A stretch of 64,000 nt of DNA from Arthrobacter gandavensis (GTDB lineage Bacteria; Actinomycetota; Actinomycetes; Actinomycetales; Micrococcaceae): positions 682,001-746,000 of the forward strand of contig NZ_VTFU01000002.1 in the NCBI RefSeq assembly GCF_009192735.1, written 5' to 3'. Both the position numbers and the translations under genes were made by a program. Numbering within the stretch: the first letter of the stretch is position 1; each line of letters opens with the position of its first letter. Under the pieces are notes generated by a model that was given only the letters and a program-made list of their open reading frames with translations, ran no database searches and was not told the DNA's origin. Below are positions 47,679-57,667 of this stretch, one piece after another.

Positions 47679-48590
47679 TCAGCGTCCGCGCTGCGCCGAT
47701 CCTTCGCTAACGCCGCTGAGCTGCACGGCCAGCCAGTATCCGCCGTCGGCCTGGACCAGTTCGGGCTGATAAACCTTGGCCGGCCGCCGGGAGGCCAAGT
47801 ACGCAATGCAGCCGCGCGCGCTGGCCAGCTTTTCCAACACCAGTTCCACCTGTGGGACGGTCAGCTCCCCCAGAGTCAGGCCCGTGGTGTCGGGCAGCCC
47901 GATTTCATCGCCCAGGGCCGTGGTGTCCCGTGCGGCGATTTCCGCGGCAGCGGACCGCCACTGGCCCCAGCTGCCCTTGCCTTCGAGCAGCGACGGTTCC
48001 TGCCCGATGGGCTGCACCACCGCAAAGTACCGCGTGTCGAAGCGGCGGAGGGCAAAGTCTGCGGTCTGCCAGTTGGACAGCGGCCGCAGCAGGTCCGTGC
48101 GCAGCCCCAGTCCGCGGCGCGTGAGCAGGTCCAGGAAGGACTCGTCGGAGGCGGCAATGCCGATGCGCGCCGCCATCCACTCCGGGCCGCGGTTCGCCTC
48201 AAGGAGCGTGGACTCGTCCGGCCCCGCCAGCAGGATGCCGGTTTCTTCAAACAGTTCGCGGATGGCTGCCACCACGTGGCGGCGGGCCAGCAGGGGATCA
48301 TCGATCCCCAGGGCTTTGGCCCACGCCGCCGGGGACGGTCCGTACCACGCGGCGGGGCCGTCGTCGCCGTCTTCCAGGCTGCCGCCGGGGAACGCGACCT
48401 TGCCCAGCGGGGATTCGCCGCGCCGGTACGCCAAATATGTTTCGGTGCCGCGCGGAGCATCACGGACCAGCACCACGGAGGATGCCAGGCGTGGTTTGCG
48501 CGGTGTGCGGTCACCGTGTTCTAGCCAGCTTTCCGCGGCCCCCCGCAGATACGGGGGAACCGGGAAAAGCCGTACAGAGGAACTAGGCAA
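47679..48590 (-). CDS. Nudix hydrolase
   Basis: A 303-residue Nudix protein of the NUDT19-like group. It has [15 protein letters not shown] and a later AAIRELFEETGILLAG, so the Nudix box is split by an insertion of about 30 residues (PAAWYGPSPAAWAKALGID). This insertion is typical of the group acting on CoA or acyl-CoA derivatives. The start is TTG 48590, overlapping the RidA stop by 8 bases. Expression is therefore coupled to the DUF4177-RidA genes upstream. The substrate is unproven. Confidence 0.85.
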   Translation of the reverse strand: MPSSSVRLFPVPPYLRGAAESWLEHGDRTPRKPRLASSVVLVRDAPRGTETYLAYRRGESPLGKVAFPGGSLEDGDDGPAAWYGPSPAAWAKALGIDDPLLARRHVVAAIRELFEETGILLAGPDESTLLEANRGPEWMAARIGIAASDESFLDLLTRRGLGLRTDLLRPLSNWQTADFALRRFDTRYFAVVQPIGQEPSLLEGKGSWGQWRSAAAEIAARDTTALGDEIGLPDTTGLTLGELTVPQVELVLEKLASARGCIAYLASRRPAKVYQPELVQADGGYWLAVQLSGVSEGSAQRGR

Positions 48591-49065
48591 ATTCTGCTAT
48601 CACTTCTACTTCGACCGGGGCATCCAGCGGGAGAACCGCCACGCCGACGGCGGACCGGGCGTGGGCGCCGGCCTCACCGAAGACTTTCCCCAGCAGTTCA
48701 GATGCGCCGTTAATGACGCCCGGCTGACCGGTGAAGGACGGGTCTGAGGCGACGAAGCCCACAACTTTGACAATACGGCTGATCCGGTCCAGGTCGCCGA
48801 TCTGCGCCTTGATGGCGGCCAGTGCGTTAACGGCGCAGGTCGCGGCGTATCCGGCGGCGTCCTCGGCGGACACCGAAGCGCCAACCTTGCCAGCAGCCGG
48901 CAACACGCCGTCAACAAACGGCAGCTGCCCGGAGGTGTAAACGTAGTTTCCGGTGACAACGGCCGGCACATACGCCGCCACGGGGGCAGCAACCGCGGGC
49001 AGGGTCAGGCCCAATTCCGCCAGCCTGCGCTCGACCGCCGAAACCGCTCCGGTCACCTCTGTCAC
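48583..49065 (-). CDS. RidA family protein (YjgF/YER057c/UK114)
   Basis: A 160-residue member of the Rid family. Seen: VVTGNYVYTSGQLPFVDG, AINALAAIKAQIGDLDRISRI-like CAVNALAAIKAQIGDL, and HARSAVGVAVLPLDAPVEVE, where the Arg normally binds the carboxylate of the imine substrate. RidA hydrolyses reactive enamine/imine products of PLP enzymes; the longer actinobacterial group may differ in substrate. The start is GTG 49065, overlapping the DUF4177 stop (GTGA). Confidence 0.9.
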   Translation of the reverse strand: MTEVTGAVSAVERRLAELGLTLPAVAAPVAAYVPAVVTGNYVYTSGQLPFVDGVLPAAGKVGASVSAEDAAGYAATCAVNALAAIKAQIGDLDRISRIVKVVGFVASDPSFTGQPGVINGASELLGKVFGEAGAHARSAVGVAVLPLDAPVEVEVIAEFA

Positions 49066-49220
49066 TGCGACTTCTCGCGCTTCATGTAGGCCACGGCTCC
49101 GGTGCCGTTCGGGGCGGGGGTGATTTGGACCAGCTCCCAACCTTCTTCGCCGTGCATGTTAAGGACAGCTCCCGGCGTGTGAAGAGGAAGCGGCGTGATG
49201 AAATATTCCCATTTGCTCAT
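49062..49220 (-). CDS. DUF4177 domain small protein
   Basis: A 52-residue protein starting MSKWEYFITPLPL and containing GEEGWELVQITPAP, the DUF4177 core; the function of the domain is unknown. The ATG at 49220 lies 7 bases after TAGTCT, so the mRNA is probably leaderless. It heads a minus-strand operon with RidA (4-base overlap) and the Nudix gene and faces the penicillin-binding protein gene across only 37 bases. Confidence 0.85.
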   Translation of the reverse strand: MSKWEYFITPLPLHTPGAVLNMHGEEGWELVQITPAPNGTGAVAYMKREKSQ

Positions 49221-49257
49221 AATCCAAAGACTAACGCGTGCTTGTAGACTGATGCGC
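49221..49257. promoter_or_regulatory. Compact divergent leaderless promoter pair
   Basis: Two -10 elements point away from each other within 37 bases: TAGTCT on the minus strand (49228-49233) and TAGACT on the plus strand (49245-49250). Each ends exactly 7 bases before its start codon. Each promoter's -35 zone must therefore overlap the other gene's -10 or start codon. Confidence 0.6.
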
Positions 49258-51582
49258 ATGGCAGCTCGCAAATCACCTCTTTTTGACACGGCGACCACTT
49301 TGGGCAAGATCGTCGCGTTCTTTGGCGTCAGTGCACTTTGTGGTGTTTTGGCCGCGGGACTCCTTGTTCCCGCCGCCGCGGCTGCCGGTACCGCAGCATC
49401 AGGATCCCTGCAGTTCTTCGACGACCTGCCGTCCGAACTCGAGGCGGGAGCACTGGCGGAGCCTTCCAAGATTTTCGCCAATGACGGCTCCCTCATTGCC
49501 ACGCTGTATGAGGAGAACCGCCAGCCGATCAAGCTCGCGGAAGTCTCCCCCACCATGATCGACGCGATGCTCGCCATTGAGGACGACCGCTTTTACGAGC
49601 ACGGCGGCGTCGACATGCAGGGCATCATCGCCGCCCTGGCATCCAATATCTCTTCCGGCACCAACCGCGGCGCCTCCACTATTACGCAGCAGTATGTGAA
49701 CAACGTCATCATCGACTCCAACCTCCAAAACGAGGAGGAAGTGGTCTTCAGCGGCAGCGTCCAGAAGACCTACGGTGACAAGCTGCGCGAGATGAAGCTG
49801 GCCATCGCCGTGGAGAAGCAGCTGAGCAAGGACGAGATCCTTGAGGGCTACTTCAACATCGTTCCGTTCAGCGGCACCACCTTTGGTGTGCAGGCGGCTG
49901 CCAAGTACTTCTTCAACGTCACCGCGGCGGAACTGAACATTCCCCAGGCCGCCCTGCTGGCCGGCGTCGTCAACGGCCCCACGCTTTACAGCCCCACCGG
50001 CAACCCCGAGGTGGCCCTCAAGCGGCGCAACCTGGTGATCGGCACCATGCTCAGCACCGGACGCATCACCCAGGAGGAACACGACGCCGCCGTCGCCACC
50101 GATCTGGGCCTGAACCTCACACCGGTCCCCAGCAACTGCGTGGGCGCGGTACAGGCACCGTACTTCTGCGACTACGTCACCCACCTGGTGACCAACGACG
50201 AGCGGTTCGGCGCAACGCTGGACGACCGTAAGAAGCTGCTGTACCGCGGCGGGCTGAGCATCAACACCACCCTTGATCCCGAGATCCAGAACGCTGCACA
50301 GACCGCGATCAACGAAACCGCCAACCCGGACACCACCGACCCCGAGATCGGCCACTCCATGGTGTCGATGGAGCCCGGAACCGGCAAGATCCTGTCGATG
50401 GCGCAAAACACCCGGTACACGCCCGAGCAGGGTCCCGGAAACTCAGTGCTGAACTTCAACGTGGACCAGTACCAGGACGGCAACCCGGAGAAGTCCCTGG
50501 GCGGCATGGGCGGCTTCCAGCCGGGATCAACCTACAAGCCGTTCACGGTCGCTGCATGGCTCGACGCCGGCAAGACACTGAACGCCCAGCTGGACGGCCG
50601 CAAGCGCACCTACCCCGCGGGACACAGCTGGAACGCCAGCTGCCTGCCCGGCGGCCGGTACGGGATCCCCGAAGCGTGGACACCCATTAACTACGGCGAC
50701 ACCAACTACAAGACCACTACGGTCATCGACGGCCTGGCCAACTCCCTGAACACCATCACGCTGGCGGAAATCAACCAGCTGGATCTGTGCAAGTTCCAGG
50801 AAATGGCGTTCGCTTCCGGCATCCACAACGGCAAGAGCGCAAGCGGCGAGTACGAACCGCTTGAGGTCAACCCGCCGTCGTCCTTCGGTGGTGGCGGCGA
50901 TGCGTCGCCGCTGGCCATGGCCACCGGCTTTGCCACCTTTGCGGCCGAGGGACTCAAGTGCGAGCCCCGCGCCCTGGAATCGGTGACGGCAGTGGACGGA
51001 CGGACCTTCGAGGTGCCGCCGCAGGACTGCCAGCAGGTCATGAAAAAGGAAGTCGCCCAGGGCGTCAACGCTGCAACGCAGCAGGTGATGACCAAGGGAT
51101 CGGGCTACAACCTGCAGATCGGCCTTCCGGTGGCCGGCAAGACCGGTACCAATGACTACCGGTCCCAGACCTGGTTCATGGGCTACACCACGGGCATGGT
51201 CACCGCGAGCTGGCTGGGCAACCACGTCTGGGGCGACGAGCGGGGAACCATGATCGGCAAGCCCATCGGCGGACGGGTATACCCGGAAATTGACGGTTCG
51301 CTCATTGCCGGACCGTCCTGGAAGAACTTCATCCAGCGCATTCCCGGTGAGTACGGGGCCAACCCCTTCACTCCCCCGCCCGCCAGCATCATGGGCAACC
51401 TGCCGGCACCGCCCAAGCCTGCTCCGGCACCGTCCCCCAGCCCGGCCGCGGACCAGGATAACGGCGGAGGCGACGGCGACGGCGGCGGCAACGACGGTGG
51501 CGGCGATGGCGACGGCGATAACAATGCCTCGGGGGCCGGCTACTTCAAAGACCAGCCCGCTGCCAGCCGCGAAACGTACTAA
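49258..51582 (+). CDS. Bifunctional class A penicillin-binding protein (transglycosylase/transpeptidase)
   Basis: A 774-residue peptidoglycan synthase. After a short cytoplasmic tail and one membrane helix (residues 15-45), the GT51 domain shows AIEDDRFYEHGGVD and NRGASTITQQYVNNVI. The transpeptidase has SxxK in GSTYKPFTVAAW (Ser near 422), SxN in ANSLNTITLAEI and KTGT in VAGKTGTNDYRSQ (about 627). The C-terminal 50 residues are Pro-rich then Gly/Asp repeats. It is equivalent to PonA/PBP1 of actinobacteria. ATG 49258 follows TAGACT by 7 bases; the frame upstream to 49195 overlaps the divergent gene. Confidence 0.96.
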   Translation: MAARKSPLFDTATTLGKIVAFFGVSALCGVLAAGLLVPAAAAAGTAASGSLQFFDDLPSELEAGALAEPSKIFANDGSLIATLYEENRQPIKLAEVSPTMIDAMLAIEDDRFYEHGGVDMQGIIAALASNISSGTNRGASTITQQYVNNVIIDSNLQNEEEVVFSGSVQKTYGDKLREMKLAIAVEKQLSKDEILEGYFNIVPFSGTTFGVQAAAKYFFNVTAAELNIPQAALLAGVVNGPTLYSPTGNPEVALKRRNLVIGTMLSTGRITQEEHDAAVATDLGLNLTPVPSNCVGAVQAPYFCDYVTHLVTNDERFGATLDDRKKLLYRGGLSINTTLDPEIQNAAQTAINETANPDTTDPEIGHSMVSMEPGTGKILSMAQNTRYTPEQGPGNSVLNFNVDQYQDGNPEKSLGGMGGFQPGSTYKPFTVAAWLDAGKTLNAQLDGRKRTYPAGHSWNASCLPGGRYGIPEAWTPINYGDTNYKTTTVIDGLANSLNTITLAEINQLDLCKFQEMAFASGIHNGKSASGEYEPLEVNPPSSFGGGGDASPLAMATGFATFAAEGLKCEPRALESVTAVDGRTFEVPPQDCQQVMKKEVAQGVNAATQQVMTKGSGYNLQIGLPVAGKTGTNDYRSQTWFMGYTTGMVTASWLGNHVWGDERGTMIGKPIGGRVYPEIDGSLIAGPSWKNFIQRIPGEYGANPFTPPPASIMGNLPAPPKPAPAPSPSPAADQDNGGGDGDGGGNDGGGDGDGDNNASGAGYFKDQPAASRETY

Positions 51583-51584
51583 CC

Positions 51585-52520
51585 GTGTCTGATACAGCCC
51601 TGGGCACTGCCCTGCGCTCCGCGGCCTGGACGGCGGGGACTGCAGCCGGAGCCGGTGCCGCGGCCCTGGCCTATGCTTCGCTGATCGAGCGCAACCTCTT
51701 CGGCGTTAGGACCGAAACGCTTGCCGTGCTGCCGCCGGGGAGCGCTCCGCTGCGGGTGCTGCACCTCTCGGACATTCACTTCGTGCCGAACCAGAACATC
51801 AAGACCCGCTGGCTGGCATCCCTGGCCGAGCTGGAACCGGACCTGGTGGTCAACACCGGCGACAACCTCAGCCACCCCGATGCCGTCCCGCCGCTGCTGG
51901 AGGCGCTGAAGCCGCTGCTCCGGTTCCCCGGCGTCTATGTCCCCGGGTCGAATGACTACTACGGTCCAATGCTGAAGAGCCCGTTCACCTACTTCACCGG
52001 ACCATCGAAGATCACGAGGGAACCTCCGGCGCTGCCCTTCGGGGAGCTGTTCGGCGCCTTCGAGGACGCCGGCTGGGCCGGGCTGACCAACCGCAGCGAT
52101 TCGCTGGTCCTGGACGGCCTCCGGCTGGACTTCTCCGGTGTGGACGATCCGCATCTGAACCGCGACGTCTATGCGGGATTCGCCGAACGGGCCGATGCTG
52201 CGGATCCCACTCCCGCCGTCCGGATCGGTGTTGCCCACGCGCCGTACCAGCGCGTGCTGAACTACTTCACCGACGGCGGCGCGGAGCTGATCCTGGCCGG
52301 CCACACGCATGGCGGACAGGTCTGCATCCCGTTTTACGGCGCTTTGGTCAGCAACTGCGACCTGCCCACCTCGCGCGCCAAGGGCGTGTCAGTGTGGGAG
52401 CACAACGGCCGCAGCGTGCCGATGAATGTTTCGGCTGGGATCGGCACCTCCCGCTTTGCTCCGGTCCGGTTTGCGTGCCGTCCGGAAGCCGTGCTGCTGA
52501 CCCTGACGCCACGGGGCTAA
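51585..52520 (+). CDS. Metallophosphoesterase (calcineurin-like)
   Basis: A 311-residue phosphoesterase. The metal-site motifs are in order: LHLSDIHFVPNQ, NTGDNLSHPD, GSNDYYGP (in place of GNHD, with the key Asn and following Asp), VAHAPYQ and LAGHTHGGQVCIP. An N-terminal hydrophobic stretch (residues 8-30) may anchor it to the membrane. The start is GTG 51585, 2 bases after the penicillin-binding protein stop, so the two form one operon as in other actinobacteria (Rv3682-Rv3683). The substrate is unknown. Confidence 0.93.
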   Translation: MSDTALGTALRSAAWTAGTAAGAGAAALAYASLIERNLFGVRTETLAVLPPGSAPLRVLHLSDIHFVPNQNIKTRWLASLAELEPDLVVNTGDNLSHPDAVPPLLEALKPLLRFPGVYVPGSNDYYGPMLKSPFTYFTGPSKITREPPALPFGELFGAFEDAGWAGLTNRSDSLVLDGLRLDFSGVDDPHLNRDVYAGFAERADAADPTPAVRIGVAHAPYQRVLNYFTDGGAELILAGHTHGGQVCIPFYGALVSNCDLPTSRAKGVSVWEHNGRSVPMNVSAGIGTSRFAPVRFACRPEAVLLTLTPRG

Positions 52521-52532
52521 GCGGGGCCAGCC

Positions 52533-52563
52533 GCGGCCGGGATGGTGGCCGGCCGCAGGCTTC
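52533..52563 (+). terminator. Possible terminator after the metallophosphoesterase gene
   Basis: GCGGCCGG and CCGGCCGC form an 8-bp perfect stem with an 8-base loop, followed by AGGCTTCTT. It starts 12 bases after the stop. The remaining gap to 52684 holds a TAGGAT -10-like hexamer before the ABC genes. Confidence 0.55.
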
Positions 52564-52684
52564 TTCGCCCCGGGCATGATCAGAGTCTGGACCGCCGTCG
52601 ATTCTGCCGCAGGGTCAGGCTTAGGATTGAGGCCACTAGGGACGCTGCCTGCGGCAGAACCCTCCATCCGCTCAAAGAGGTTTC

Positions 52685-54556
52685 ATGCCCGCGCAAACAA
52701 CATTGTGGCTATCCCTTGGCCGGTTATATCCACATTTGCGGCCCATTCTTCCCCGTCTGATCCTCGGACTTTTCTGCGCGCTCGGTGCCAGCCTCATGGC
52801 GCTGGCCATCCCGCAGGTTTTCCGGGTCCTCATCAACACTTCGCTGAACCCCGGCGGCTCCACCTCTGCCGTGTGGGGCGCGGCCGGCGTCGTCCTGGGT
52901 TTGGGCGTGCTCGAGGCTGCGTTCGTGGCGCTGCGCCGCCAGTTTGTCATTGCACCCGCCACCACAGTGGAAACCCGGATGCGCACTTCGTTCTACCGGC
53001 ACCTGCAGGATCTATCGGTGGAGTTCCACGACCGCTGGGGCAGCGGCCAGCTGCTGTCGCGGGCCATGAGCGACCTGAACCTGATCCGCCGCTGGATGGC
53101 GTTCGGCGCCATCATGCTCGTGGTCACCGCGCTGACAGTGGTGATCGGCTTTACCGTCATGCTGTTCACCAGCTGGCCGCTGGCCCTGATCTTCATGGCC
53201 GCCGCAGTTCCAATTGTCATTTACGGCTTCCGCTTTAACCGGTTCTACCGGCAGGTGTCCCGCCAAAGCCAGGACCAGACCGGAGACCTGGCCACCACCG
53301 TGGAGGAATCAGTCCACGGAATCCGCGTCCTGAAGGCCTTCGGGCGCAGCCGTGAAGCCCTGGACTCGTTTGAGGAACAGGCCCAGGAGCTGCGCCTGAC
53401 CGAAGTGTCCAAGGCCAATTCCCTGGCCAAATTCTCACTGGTGGTGACACTGCTGCCCGAGGCTGCGCTGGCTGCCGCCCTCGTTGTCGGCATCATTGCG
53501 GTATCCGACGGCACGCTCAGCATCGGTGCGCTGGTGGCGTTTTTCGCCACCGCCGCCGTCGTGGCCGGTCCGGTGGAGGCCATCGGCCCGCTGCTGTCCA
53601 TGACCCTCACGGCCAAAACCGCTATTGACCGGCATTATGAGGTCATGGACGCCCGGCGCTCCATCACCAGCCCCGCCAATCCGGTGCACCTGCACGACGT
53701 GCGCGGGGAGCTGATGTTCGACGGCGTGCACTTCGCCTACCCGGACACCAGGGAGGGCACGCGCAGCATCATCGACGGCGTCGACCTCTGCCTGCGTCCG
53801 GGCGAGACCATGGCCCTGGTGGGGGTCACCGGAAGCGGGAAAACGACCCTGCTGCAGCTGGTGCCCCGGCTCTTCGACGTCACCGGCGGCTCGATCCGGA
53901 TCGATGGCACCGACCTGCGGGACCTGGACCTGGAGGAACTGCGCACCATCGTGGCGGTGGCCTTTGAGGACACCACCCTGTTCTCCAGTTCCGTCCGCGA
54001 CAACGTGCTGCTGGGCGCGGAACCGGCCAGTCCCGCCGAAGCGGACCAGCTGCTGGCGCAGGCGCTGGATGTGGCGCAGGCCGACTTCGTGTATTCGCTG
54101 CCCGAAGGCACCGATACGCTGATCGGCGAGGAGGGGCTGAGCCTGTCCGGCGGGCAGCGGCAGCGTGTCGCCCTGGCCCGGGCCATTGCCGCCCGCCCCA
54201 AGGTGCTGATCATGGATGACCCGCTGTCGGCGCTGGACGTCCGCACTGAAGAACTGGTCGAAGGCAGGCTGCGGGAGGTGCTGGCCGACACCACCACGCT
54301 GGTGGTCGCGCACCGCCCCTCAACGGTGTCCCTGGCCGACCGCGTTGCCCTGCTGCAGGACGGCCGGATCACCGCCGTCGGAACCCATGCCGAGCTGCTC
54401 GCGGGCAACGAGCACTACCGGTACGTGATCGCCAGCCTGCCCACGGGTCCCGAAGATCTGGACAGCGGGCTCGAGGACTCACCGCCGTCCGAGGATGACG
54501 ACGGTGACGATCGCCTAGCAACCGCGCGCCTGGACGATGAGGAGACAGTTCGATGA
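52685..54556 (+). CDS. ABC exporter half-transporter, degenerate-site subunit
   Basis: A 623-residue fused permease-ATPase. Six membrane helices span residues 15-300; the ATPase has Walker [14 protein letters not shown] (about 379), signature [13 protein letters not shown], Walker [13 protein letters not shown] (about 507) and switch His in [10 protein letters not shown]. The catalytic Glu after Walker B is replaced by Asp, the mark of the degenerate-site partner in heterodimeric exporters such as TM287/288. AAAGAGG precedes ATG 52685. It overlaps the next half-transporter by 4 bases. The substrate is unknown (drugs, lipids or peptides). Confidence 0.92.
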   Translation: MPAQTTLWLSLGRLYPHLRPILPRLILGLFCALGASLMALAIPQVFRVLINTSLNPGGSTSAVWGAAGVVLGLGVLEAAFVALRRQFVIAPATTVETRMRTSFYRHLQDLSVEFHDRWGSGQLLSRAMSDLNLIRRWMAFGAIMLVVTALTVVIGFTVMLFTSWPLALIFMAAAVPIVIYGFRFNRFYRQVSRQSQDQTGDLATTVEESVHGIRVLKAFGRSREALDSFEEQAQELRLTEVSKANSLAKFSLVVTLLPEAALAAALVVGIIAVSDGTLSIGALVAFFATAAVVAGPVEAIGPLLSMTLTAKTAIDRHYEVMDARRSITSPANPVHLHDVRGELMFDGVHFAYPDTREGTRSIIDGVDLCLRPGETMALVGVTGSGKTTLLQLVPRLFDVTGGSIRIDGTDLRDLDLEELRTIVAVAFEDTTLFSSSVRDNVLLGAEPASPAEADQLLAQALDVAQADFVYSLPEGTDTLIGEEGLSLSGGQRQRVALARAIAARPKVLIMDDPLSALDVRTEELVEGRLREVLADTTTLVVAHRPSTVSLADRVALLQDGRITAVGTHAELLAGNEHYRYVIASLPTGPEDLDSGLEDSPPSEDDDGDDRLATARLDDEETVR

Positions 54557-56406
54557 GCCGTTCCAAGGGCGCCAAGGGTTCCGAGCCCAGCTACGACGCC
54601 GGTGCCCGGCTGGGTACTGCCGGCGAGGACGCCGTCCACTTGGGCAAGGAGGAAAACCGGGCGGTCCGCCGCCGTTCGCTGGCCCTGCTGGGCTCCCTGA
54701 TCCGGCCGAACCGGGCCCGGTTCATCGGCACCGTGCTGCTGGTGGTCTTTTCCCAGGCCGCCCGGGTGGCCGGACCGGCCATCATCGCTTACGGAATCGA
54801 CCATGCCCTGCCGGATCTGCGGGCCGGCAACAGCCTGCCGCTGATCCTCTCCGGCGTGGCCTATCTGCTGGCGGCGCTGCTCGCGGCCGCCCTGACCGCC
54901 GGGTACGTCCGCGCCACCGCGCTGCTGAGCCAGGCGATGCTGCTGGACCTGCGGCTGCGGGTCTTCCGGCACACCCAGCGCCTGAGCCTGGAGTTCCACG
55001 AAAAGTACACCTCCGGGCGCATCATTTCCCGGCAGACCTCCGACCTGGAGGCACTGCGCGAACTGCTCGATTCCGGCATCAGTTCCCTGGCCTCCGGCGC
55101 CATGTACATGCTGTTCACCGCTGTCAGCATCTTCCTGCTGGACTGGCGCACCGGGCTGCTGCTGATGGTGGCCTTTGTGCCCATGTACCTGCTGACCCGC
55201 TGGTACCAGACGCGTTCCCAGCTGGCCTACCGTGCGTCCCGCGTGACCTCCGCGAAGCTGATTGTGCACTTCGTGGAAACCATGACGGGCATCCGGGCCG
55301 TGAAGGCCTTCCGCCGGGAACAGGTCAATGCCAAGAAGTATGACGAGCTGGCCGATGACTACCGGGTTGCCACCGTCCGCTCCATCAACCTCAACGGTGT
55401 CTTCCAGCCCGGCCTGGTGCTCATCGGCAACGCCACCGTGGCAGTGGTGCTGCTCGTTGGCGGCTTCCGGGTGCTCGACGGGGGCCTCGAAGTGGGTGCC
55501 CTGCTGGCCCTGCTGCTCTACTCGAAGCGCTTCTTCCAGCCGGTGGACCAGATGGCGATGTTCTACAACTCCTTCCAGTCCGCGTCCGCGGCGCTGGAAA
55601 AGGTCTCCGGACTGCTGGAGGAAGTTCCCACCGTCCGCCCGCCCAAACATCCGGTGGAGCTGAAACACGCCTCCGGCGACATCCGCTTTGACGGCGTGGA
55701 GTTCCGGTATGGCACCGGCCCGGTGATCCTGCCGAAGATGGACCTGCACGTTCCCGCCGGGCAGACCGTGGCCCTGGTGGGCCAGACCGGGGCCGGCAAG
55801 TCGACCCTGGCCAAGCTGATTGCGCGCTTCTACGACCCGTCGCAGGGAGCGGTGCTGCTGGACGGCGTGGACCTGCGGAATCTCACGCAGCGGGACCTGC
55901 GCCGCGCCGTCGTCATGGTGACCCAGGAGGCCTTCCTGTTCAGCGGTTCCGTGGCGGACAACATTGCCCTCGGCAAACCCGAAGCCAGCCGCGCGGAGAT
56001 CATCGCCTCGGCCAAGGCAGTGGGCGCCCACGTGTTCATCGAGGCACTGCCGGAGGGGTACGACACCGACGTCAACAAGCGCGGCGGCCGGGTCTCCGCC
56101 GGCCAGCGCCAGCTGATCAGCTTTGCCCGCGCCTTCCTGGCGGATCCGGCGGTGCTGATCCTGGATGAGGCCACCTCCTCGCTGGACATCCCCAGTGAGC
56201 GGCTCGTGCAGCACGGCCTGAAGACGCTGCTGGGCAACCGCACGGCGCTGATCATTGCGCACCGCCTCTCCACCGTGGAGATCGCCGACCGGGTGCTGGT
56301 CATGCACAACGGTGAAGTGGTCGAGGACGGCACCCCCGCCGACCTGACCGCAGGCACTGGCCGGTTCGCGAAACTGCAGGCCGCATGGCAGGAGTCGCTG
56401 GTCTAG
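54553..56406 (+). CDS. ABC exporter half-transporter, catalytic subunit
   Basis: A 617-residue fused permease-ATPase that pairs with the previous protein. Seen: six helices (residues 55-330), Walker [15 protein letters not shown] (about 411), a non-canonical signature [15 protein letters not shown] (VSAGQ for LSGGQ), Walker [13 protein letters not shown] with the catalytic Glu (about 535), and [13 protein letters not shown]. In a dimer, the altered signature faces the degenerate Walker B of the partner and the consensus signature of the partner faces this intact site. The ATG overlaps the upstream stop (ATGA). A 50-residue cytoplasmic tail precedes the first helix. Confidence 0.93.
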   Translation: MSRSKGAKGSEPSYDAGARLGTAGEDAVHLGKEENRAVRRRSLALLGSLIRPNRARFIGTVLLVVFSQAARVAGPAIIAYGIDHALPDLRAGNSLPLILSGVAYLLAALLAAALTAGYVRATALLSQAMLLDLRLRVFRHTQRLSLEFHEKYTSGRIISRQTSDLEALRELLDSGISSLASGAMYMLFTAVSIFLLDWRTGLLLMVAFVPMYLLTRWYQTRSQLAYRASRVTSAKLIVHFVETMTGIRAVKAFRREQVNAKKYDELADDYRVATVRSINLNGVFQPGLVLIGNATVAVVLLVGGFRVLDGGLEVGALLALLLYSKRFFQPVDQMAMFYNSFQSASAALEKVSGLLEEVPTVRPPKHPVELKHASGDIRFDGVEFRYGTGPVILPKMDLHVPAGQTVALVGQTGAGKSTLAKLIARFYDPSQGAVLLDGVDLRNLTQRDLRRAVVMVTQEAFLFSGSVADNIALGKPEASRAEIIASAKAVGAHVFIEALPEGYDTDVNKRGGRVSAGQRQLISFARAFLADPAVLILDEATSSLDIPSERLVQHGLKTLLGNRTALIIAHRLSTVEIADRVLVMHNGEVVEDGTPADLTAGTGRFAKLQAAWQESLV

Positions 56407-56506
56407 GACGCCGGCATCGGTAGGACGATCACGGCGCAAACGGGCACCGTCTTCCGTGTTACCGGCGGCACGCAGCCCCGGTTTCGCGGAACCGCGCCTC
56501 ATCGTC

Positions 56507-56512
56507 TACACT
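56507..56512 (+). promoter_or_regulatory. -10 element of the tRNA-Pro gene
   Basis: TACACT lies 48 bases before the tRNA. No good -35 is visible; the nearest candidate is TTTCGC at about 56482. The leader between them contains no gene. Confidence 0.4.
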
Positions 56513-56560
56513 TGTAAAGTTGCTTCACCGGCGGGGAAACCCGCTGATTAGCAGTGGTTA

Positions 56561-56637
<77 letters not shown>

Positions 56638-56640
56638 TAG

Positions 56641-56680
56641 AAAAAGGTTCTCTTCCAGTTTTGGAAGGGAACCTTTTTCT
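56641..56680 (+). terminator. Terminator after tRNA-Pro
   Basis: A 17-bp stem (56641-56657 with 56662-56678, one G-U) around GTTT ends in CCTTTTT. The A-rich 5' arm makes it work in both directions, but the gene on the other strand (purC) points away from it toward the left and ends nearby. Confidence 0.92.
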
Positions 56681-56727
56681 CGTTAAAACTTTTCCAGCTC
56701 ACACGGCCTTCCTGATCCCCGCATGAC

Positions 56728-56762
56728 GCGGGGCCCGTCTCCCGGAAGGAAAGGGGCCCCGC
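56728..56762 (-). terminator. Possible terminator after purC
   Basis: GCGGGGCCC and GGGCCCCGC form a 9-bp perfect stem with a 17-base loop just past the purC stop. No U-tract is present, so efficiency is uncertain. Confidence 0.45.
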
Positions 56763-56773
56763 ACAGAAGCTTC

Positions 56774-57667
56774 TTACGCGAATGTCCGCCCGGTCAGCCG
56801 CTCGTAGGCCTGGACGTACCGGGCGCGGGTGCGCTCGATGACGTCCTCCGGCAGGGCGGGAGGCGGGGTGTCCGAGGCTTTGTCCCAGCCGGATTCCGGA
56901 GATGTCAGCCAGTCCCGCACGTACTGCTTGTCGAAGGACGGCTGCGCGTGTCCGGGCTCGTAGAGCGCCGCATCCCAGAAGCGGGACGAATCCGGGGTCA
57001 GCACCTCATCGCCCAGGGTCACCGCCCCGGTGGCCGGATCCTTGCCGAACTCCACCTTGGTGTCGGCCAGGATGATGCCGTGTTCCCGGGCAATGGCCTC
57101 GGCCGCCGTGTAGATCTCGAGGGTGAGCGCGCGCAGCTCCTCCGCAGTTTCGGCTCCGACTGACGTCACCACTGCTTCATAGCTGATGTTCTCGTCATGC
57201 TCGCCCACCTCGGCCTTGGCCGAAGGCGTGAAGATCGCCGGCTCCAGCCGGGACCCGTCCACCAGCCCGGCGGGCAGCGGCACCTCGCACACGGTCTGCG
57301 ACTGCCGGTATTCGATGAGCCCGGTGCCGGTGAGGTAGCCGCGGGCAATGCACTCCACCGGATACATGTCCAGCTTCTTGCAGATCATGGCCCGGCCCGC
57401 CACTTCGGCGGGAACGCCGTCGACAGCGGAAATCACGTGGTTGGGCACGGACAGCTGGTCAAACCACCACAGGCTCAGCTGGGTCAGGATGCGGCCCTTG
57501 TCCGGGATCTCGGAGGTCAGGACGTGGTCAAAGGCGCTGATCCGGTCGCTCGCCACCACCAGGACACGATCCGATGCGCCCGGCGCGGACAGATCCGCCG
57601 GCACGTAGAGGTCGCGGACCTTGCCGGAGTAAACGTGCGTCCAGCCGGTCAGTGCGGGGGCGCTCAT
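56774..57667 (-). CDS. purC: Phosphoribosylaminoimidazole-succinocarboxamide synthase
   Basis: A 297-residue SAICAR synthetase joining CAIR and aspartate in purine synthesis. Seen: HVYSGKVRDLYVP (nucleotide loop), VLVVASDRISAFD, VECIARGYLTGTG, ILADTKVEFGKDP and LGDEVLTPDSSRFWD. Length fits the longer monofunctional actinobacterial enzyme. ATG 57667 overlaps the purD stop by 4 bases, so the two are one operon. purF lies 5 kb away on the other strand. Confidence 0.97.
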   Translation of the reverse strand: MSAPALTGWTHVYSGKVRDLYVPADLSAPGASDRVLVVASDRISAFDHVLTSEIPDKGRILTQLSLWWFDQLSVPNHVISAVDGVPAEVAGRAMICKKLDMYPVECIARGYLTGTGLIEYRQSQTVCEVPLPAGLVDGSRLEPAIFTPSAKAEVGEHDENISYEAVVTSVGAETAEELRALTLEIYTAAEAIAREHGIILADTKVEFGKDPATGAVTLGDEVLTPDSSRFWDAALYEPGHAQPSFDKQYVRDWLTSPESGWDKASDTPPPALPEDVIERTRARYVQAYERLTGRTFA

